A stretch of DNA of 18,630 nt from Legionellales bacterium UBA4759 (GTDB lineage: Bacteria > Pseudomonadota > Gammaproteobacteria > Legionellales > Legionellaceae), in contig DHHZ01000044.1 in the NCBI GenBank assembly GCA_002403515.1, positions 1 to 18,630 on the forward strand, read 5' to 3'. The translations under genes and the position numbers were made by a program. Positions within the stretch are counted from its first letter, which is position 1; every line of letters starts with the position of its first letter. The notes under the pieces were generated by a model. It made no database searches. It was not told where the DNA came from and was given only the letters and a program-made list of their open reading frames with translations. Shown one piece after another: positions 15,539-18,630 of this stretch.

Positions 15539-16420
15539 ATGCAAAAAGTAATGGTTATTGGGGGTTCATCTCAAATAGGTCAAGAAATTTATGATAACCT
15601 TGTGCAAAATCATTATGAAGTTTATAAAACCACAAGAAATTTAGGTGATTGCGCAGAAAAAATTATTTACCTAGATTTACTTGATGTGACAAAATTTCAA
15701 TGTATTATTTCATTTGATGTCGTTATTTTATGTGCGGCACTTACAAAAATTGAGACATGCGAGCTAAATGAAAATTTATCAGAAGAAATAAATTATTTAG
15801 CTCAAATTCAATTAGTAAAGTATTTTAAAAAACAAAATCCTTTTGTTCATATTATATTTTTGTCCTCAAATGCAGTTTTCAATGGAAAAAAGCCTTTTTA
15901 TCAAACTATTGATTGTCCAGATCCAATCAGTATTTATGGTAAACATAAACGAAAGACAGAGATTCATTTAGAGACCATTCATCACGAGTTAACAATATTG
16001 AGATTAACAAAAGTTTTAAATAAAAATCAGGGTTTATTTAATTCTTGGGTAAATGCATTAGAGAATCAGCAGTTAATTTATCCTTTCAGTAATGTTTATT
16101 TAGCCCCAGTTGCAATAAATCAAGTTGCTGAAGTTGTTTTAAACATTATTAAAACAAAATCTTATGGGCTATATCATCTTTCAGGGAATCGAGATATATC
16201 TTATTATGAACTAGCATTAAATATTGCAAAACTCAAATCTCTTAATGATTCATTAATTAAAAAAAATTATTTGGATCGAACAAAAAAAATAAATAATTAC
16301 TCAAGTTTGGCAAATAATAATTGTGAGTGTGTTTATAAAGATCATGATTTTTCTATCGATAGTGTATTAAGTAATATTTTTGGAATAACTACTTGTGTAA
16401 GTAAACTATTCTCGATATGA
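15539..16420 (+). CDS. RmlD-like SDR sugar reductase/epimerase
   Basis: GGSSQIG at residues 8-14 is the nucleotide-binding loop. The LSSNAVFNG segment (108-116) and Tyr133-x3-Lys137 in IYGKHK keep the catalytic set. The pattern with short N-terminal strand and a PISIYGKHKRKTE helix is like dTDP-4-dehydrorhamnose reductase (RmlD), so a 4-keto reduction of a nucleotide sugar is a fair guess. Its 293 residues are normal. The last 60 residues are rich in Asn, Lys and Ser and the gene is the most AT-rich in the run, with several A7 tracts. AAGG at 15529-15532 is the ribosome site. The operon appears to continue, but the 50-nt gap after it leaves room for a new start. Confidence 0.82.
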   Translation: MQKVMVIGGSSQIGQEIYDNLVQNHYEVYKTTRNLGDCAEKIIYLDLLDVTKFQCIISFDVVILCAALTKIETCELNENLSEEINYLAQIQLVKYFKKQNPFVHIIFLSSNAVFNGKKPFYQTIDCPDPISIYGKHKRKTEIHLETIHHELTILRLTKVLNKNQGLFNSWVNALENQQLIYPFSNVYLAPVAINQVAEVVLNIIKTKSYGLYHLSGNRDISYYELALNIAKLKSLNDSLIKKNYLDRTKKINNYSSLANNNCECVYKDHDFSIDSVLSNIFGITTCVSKLFSI

Positions 16421-16470
16421 TTTTTTTGCCTCTTAATAGGATTTAGTTAAGGACAGTAACAAGGATAGAT

Positions 16471-17454
16471 ATGTACAATCAAACTCAAGAAATATATAAA
16501 CATCTCTTCAAAGAAACTTTAAGATTGCGTTTAAGTGAAGATCGCTTAGCAACATTGTACAAAGAATTTGAGATGAGAACACCAACGCATTTTGGAACGG
16601 GACAAGAGGCTATTGCAGTGGGTGTATGTCAAGCACTATTAGAATCCGATGTTGTATACAGCCATCATCGTTGTCATAATCATTTTTTAGCAAAAGGTGG
16701 TAGTTTTTTTGAATTGACTGCCGAACTTTATGGGCGTGAGGGTGGCTGCTCAAAAGGACGAGGCGGTTCAGTACATTTAACAGCAAGAGATAAAGGATTT
16801 GTTATTTCTTCTGCAATCTTAGCTCAAACTATAGCAAATGCTACTGGTAGTGCATTGGCTTTTAAAATGGATAATATTTCTAATGTTGCAGTTACTTTTT
16901 TTGGTGATGCAGCATGCGAAGAAGGCGCATGTTACGAAAGTTTCAATTATGCGGCAATTCATCAATTACCAGTGCTTTATGTTTGTGAAAATAATCTTTA
17001 TTCTACTGAAAGCCCATTAACTACTAGACAGCCAAAGGGGACTAGTTTAGCAGAAAGAGCCAATGCATTTAAAATACCTTCTGAAGTGATCGATGGTAAT
17101 GATGTTTTTACTGTTTACGATGTTGTAAAAAGTATTTTACCTAATATTCGAAAAGGTAATGGTCCATTTTTTTTAGAATGCATGACATATCGTTGGCGTG
17201 AGCATGTGGGACCAAACTTTGATTATGAAGTTTCTAATCGGCATTATAGGGCCGAGGCTGAACAAAAAGACTGGATTGAAAACAAATGTCCAGTAAAAAA
17301 AGCAGAAAAATATCTTTTAGATAAAGGTATTGCTAGTATCCAAGATATTCAAGCTTGGAAAACAGAGATTGAAAAACAAATAGATGAGGATGTGCGCAGA
17401 GCTAAGGATAGTCCATGGCCTGAAATTGCTCATCTATATGAAAACGTTTACTAA
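16471..17454 (+). CDS. thiamine-diphosphate 2-oxoacid dehydrogenase E1 alpha-like subunit
   Basis: The family's order of motifs is present: YSHHRCHNHFLAKGG (63-77), then GREGGCSKGRGGSVHL (88-103), then the thiamine-diphosphate motif starting GDAACEEG (145-152) and closing with ENN (173-175), and YRWREHVGP in the last third. The spacing between GD and NN is that of the family. The third residue of the motif is Ala instead of the usual Gly, and the SSAILAQT stretch (113-120) replaces the common GIVGAQ-like segment. The 327-residue length matches acetoin- or pyruvate-type E1 alpha. The E1 beta subunit follows after a 14-nt gap. There is no E2 or E3 gene in the window, so transfer of the activated acyl or hydroxyalkyl group to a lipoyl domain is not shown here. 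Confidence 0.88.
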   Translation: MYNQTQEIYKHLFKETLRLRLSEDRLATLYKEFEMRTPTHFGTGQEAIAVGVCQALLESDVVYSHHRCHNHFLAKGGSFFELTAELYGREGGCSKGRGGSVHLTARDKGFVISSAILAQTIANATGSALAFKMDNISNVAVTFFGDAACEEGACYESFNYAAIHQLPVLYVCENNLYSTESPLTTRQPKGTSLAERANAFKIPSEVIDGNDVFTVYDVVKSILPNIRKGNGPFFLECMTYRWREHVGPNFDYEVSNRHYRAEAEQKDWIENKCPVKKAEKYLLDKGIASIQDIQAWKTEIEKQIDEDVRRAKDSPWPEIAHLYENVY

Positions 17455-17468
17455 AATGGAGTTTGGTT

Positions 17469-18500
17469 GTGAGAATATTAAAGTATAATGAAGCCCTATC
17501 TGAGGGATTAATTCAAGCTATGGAACGAGATTCCAGTATTTTTATTACAGGTATTTCTGTTGATTATTCCGGTGGAGCCTTTGGTACAACTTTAGAAGCC
17601 ATGAAACGTTTTCCTAACAGAGTTTTTGATGCCCCATCTATGGAAAATGCCTTGACAGGTATTGCAATTGGTGCGGCGGCTATGGGTAAGCGCCCGATTG
17701 TTTATCATCCACGAAATGATTTTATGTTTTTAGCATTAGACCAGATGATCAATCTTGCCGCCAAATGGAAATATATGTATGCCGGAAATGCAGGAAATAT
17801 GCCTTTAGTCGTTAGAGCTGTTGTGGGTAGAGGCTGGGGGCAGGGTGCTACTCATTCTCAGAGTCTTCATAGTATTTTAGCTCATTTTCCAGGTATGAAT
17901 GTATTGTTGCCTTCTACGCCTAGCGATGCAAAAGGGATGATGATTGCTGCTCTTCAAAGTGATTCTCCAGTTGTTATATTAGAAAACAGAGCTTTATATA
18001 ATATTGAAGAAAATGTTTCAGAAGATTTTTATGCAACACCCATTGGAAAAGCAAATGTTCTTAGAAAAGGAAAAGATATCACTGTTGTTGCAATATCCTT
18101 TATGGTTCAAGAAGCGTTAGCTGCTGCAGAAATTCTAGCAAAGGAGGGTGTAGACGTAGAAGTTGTCGATATCCGAAGTTTAAGACCTTTTGATGAAGAA
18201 ACCATATTAAACTCTTTGCAAAAAACAGGTCACTTATTAGCGGTAGATATCAGTTGGGAGCTTTGTGGTTTTTCAAGTGAGGTTGCTGCTCTTGCTGCGG
18301 AAAAAGGATATCAATTTTTAAAAGCACCAGTTCGACGAATGTGTCTGGCGGACTGCCCAGCTCCAGTATCATTACCTTTAGAAACAGCTTTTTTTCCAAA
18401 ACCTTCTAACATTGTAAAAACAATTTTATCAATGCTTGGTAAAAATTATGAGGGATTTGAAAGTGTTGATATAGAAGATACTTTCAAAGGGCCATATTGA
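17469..18500 (+). CDS. thiamine-diphosphate 2-oxoacid dehydrogenase E1 beta-like subunit
   Basis: This is a transketolase-type pyrimidine-domain subunit that pairs with the alpha subunit to form the active site. The conserved Glu59 in PSMENALTG activates the cofactor, and THSQSLHS (128-135, with His129) lies in the substrate channel. LLPSTPSDAKG and the C-terminal transketolase domain (VEVVDIRSLRPFDEETI) are normal. I set the start at GTG 17469: GGAG at 17458-17461 is 7 nt upstream, whereas a TTG at 17463 is only 1 nt from it. That gives 343 residues, a little longer than typical (about 325). The extra length is a tail after the usual end, FESVDIEDTFKGPY. Partner and substrate are unknown. 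Confidence 0.88.
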   Translation: MRILKYNEALSEGLIQAMERDSSIFITGISVDYSGGAFGTTLEAMKRFPNRVFDAPSMENALTGIAIGAAAMGKRPIVYHPRNDFMFLALDQMINLAAKWKYMYAGNAGNMPLVVRAVVGRGWGQGATHSQSLHSILAHFPGMNVLLPSTPSDAKGMMIAALQSDSPVVILENRALYNIEENVSEDFYATPIGKANVLRKGKDITVVAISFMVQEALAAAEILAKEGVDVEVVDIRSLRPFDEETILNSLQKTGHLLAVDISWELCGFSSEVAALAAEKGYQFLKAPVRRMCLADCPAPVSLPLETAFFPKPSNIVKTILSMLGKNYEGFESVDIEDTFKGPY

Positions 18501-18630
18501 ATTTAGATGGTTATATATATTTTTCTCGTTAACAAATAATAGCATATGTTAAAAATATTTAGGAATTAAATATGCATACAATTAAGTACTGCACAATTTG
18601 CAAGTCTGTGTGATATGGGACCGGATGTCT
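18501..18630. other. AT-rich gap with a possible interrupted start of a further gene
   Basis: No complete gene is seen. AGGA at 18561-18564 is well placed for ATG 18572, which opens a frame of only 13 codons with a CxxC motif (YCTIC) before TGA at 18611-18613. The +1 frame continues open to the window edge (CDMGPDV). The window ends here, so it cannot be told whether this is a short leader peptide, a frameshifted gene, or chance. No clear terminator follows the E1 beta stop. Confidence 0.3.

Noticed and set aside
16421..16440. T-rich stretch after the RmlD-like gene as a terminator
   Set aside because: No stem of useful length precedes the T run, and the strand and spacing suggest that the operon continues.
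1..18630. CRISPR array, insertion sequence, tRNA or rRNA
   Set aside because: I saw no regularly spaced repeats, no transposase or integrase motifs, no terminal inverted repeats and no recognisable structural RNA anywhere in the window.

Overview
The window looks like a stretch of chromosome from a low-GC gammaproteobacterium, most likely an intracellular or host-associated member of the Legionellales. Three things support this. smrB and prmB form the divergent pair known from gammaproteobacteria. prmB is followed by a short-subfamily asd. Next to asd lies a 468-residue ankyrin protein whose architecture matches the Legionella core Dot/Icm effector AnkH/LegA3. The lineage is an inference; there is no rRNA, tRNA or Dot/Icm machinery gene in the window.

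Layout. (1) 1-3972 is housekeeping: an orphan gene (64-516, +), uridine kinase (572-1207, -), the Smr-domain nuclease (1283-1894, -), PrmB methyltransferase (1996-2940, +) and Asd (2950-3972, +). A 9-bp hairpin separates the first two, convergent, genes. (2) 3975-6355 is a small host-interaction-like island. A consensus -10 precedes a 165-residue orphan and the ankyrin/papain-like protein, which form a tight pair. A small acidic orphan lies on the minus strand. (3) 6412-18500 is a visibly more AT-rich sugar-modification locus, all on the plus strand: an FkbM-type methyltransferase-like protein, then eleven genes with very short gaps or overlaps. (4) 18501-18630 holds only a possible interrupted start of another gene.

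The locus encodes two SDR epimerases/dehydratases, a nucleotidyltransferase-PfkB kinase fusion (HldE parts in reverse order), a Gfo/Idh/MocA oxidoreductase, a UDP-glucose dehydrogenase homologue, an SDR with altered catalytic residues, two methyltransferases, an RmlD-like reductase, and the alpha and beta subunits of a thiamine-diphosphate 2-oxoacid dehydrogenase E1. No glycosyltransferase, flippase, polymerase or E2/E3 component is present. The simplest reading is a pathway that activates a sugar as a nucleotide diphosphate, oxidises and epimerises it, methylates it, and perhaps adds a carbon unit from a 2-oxoacid through the E1 pair, giving an unusual branched or extended sugar for a surface glycan.

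The strongest leads are these. The dehydrogenase homologue has Asn in place of the catalytic Cys. One SDR has HxxxH in place of YxxxK. The E1 pair has no visible partners. The ankyrin protein has His-Asp-Cys motifs in an order permuted relative to papain.
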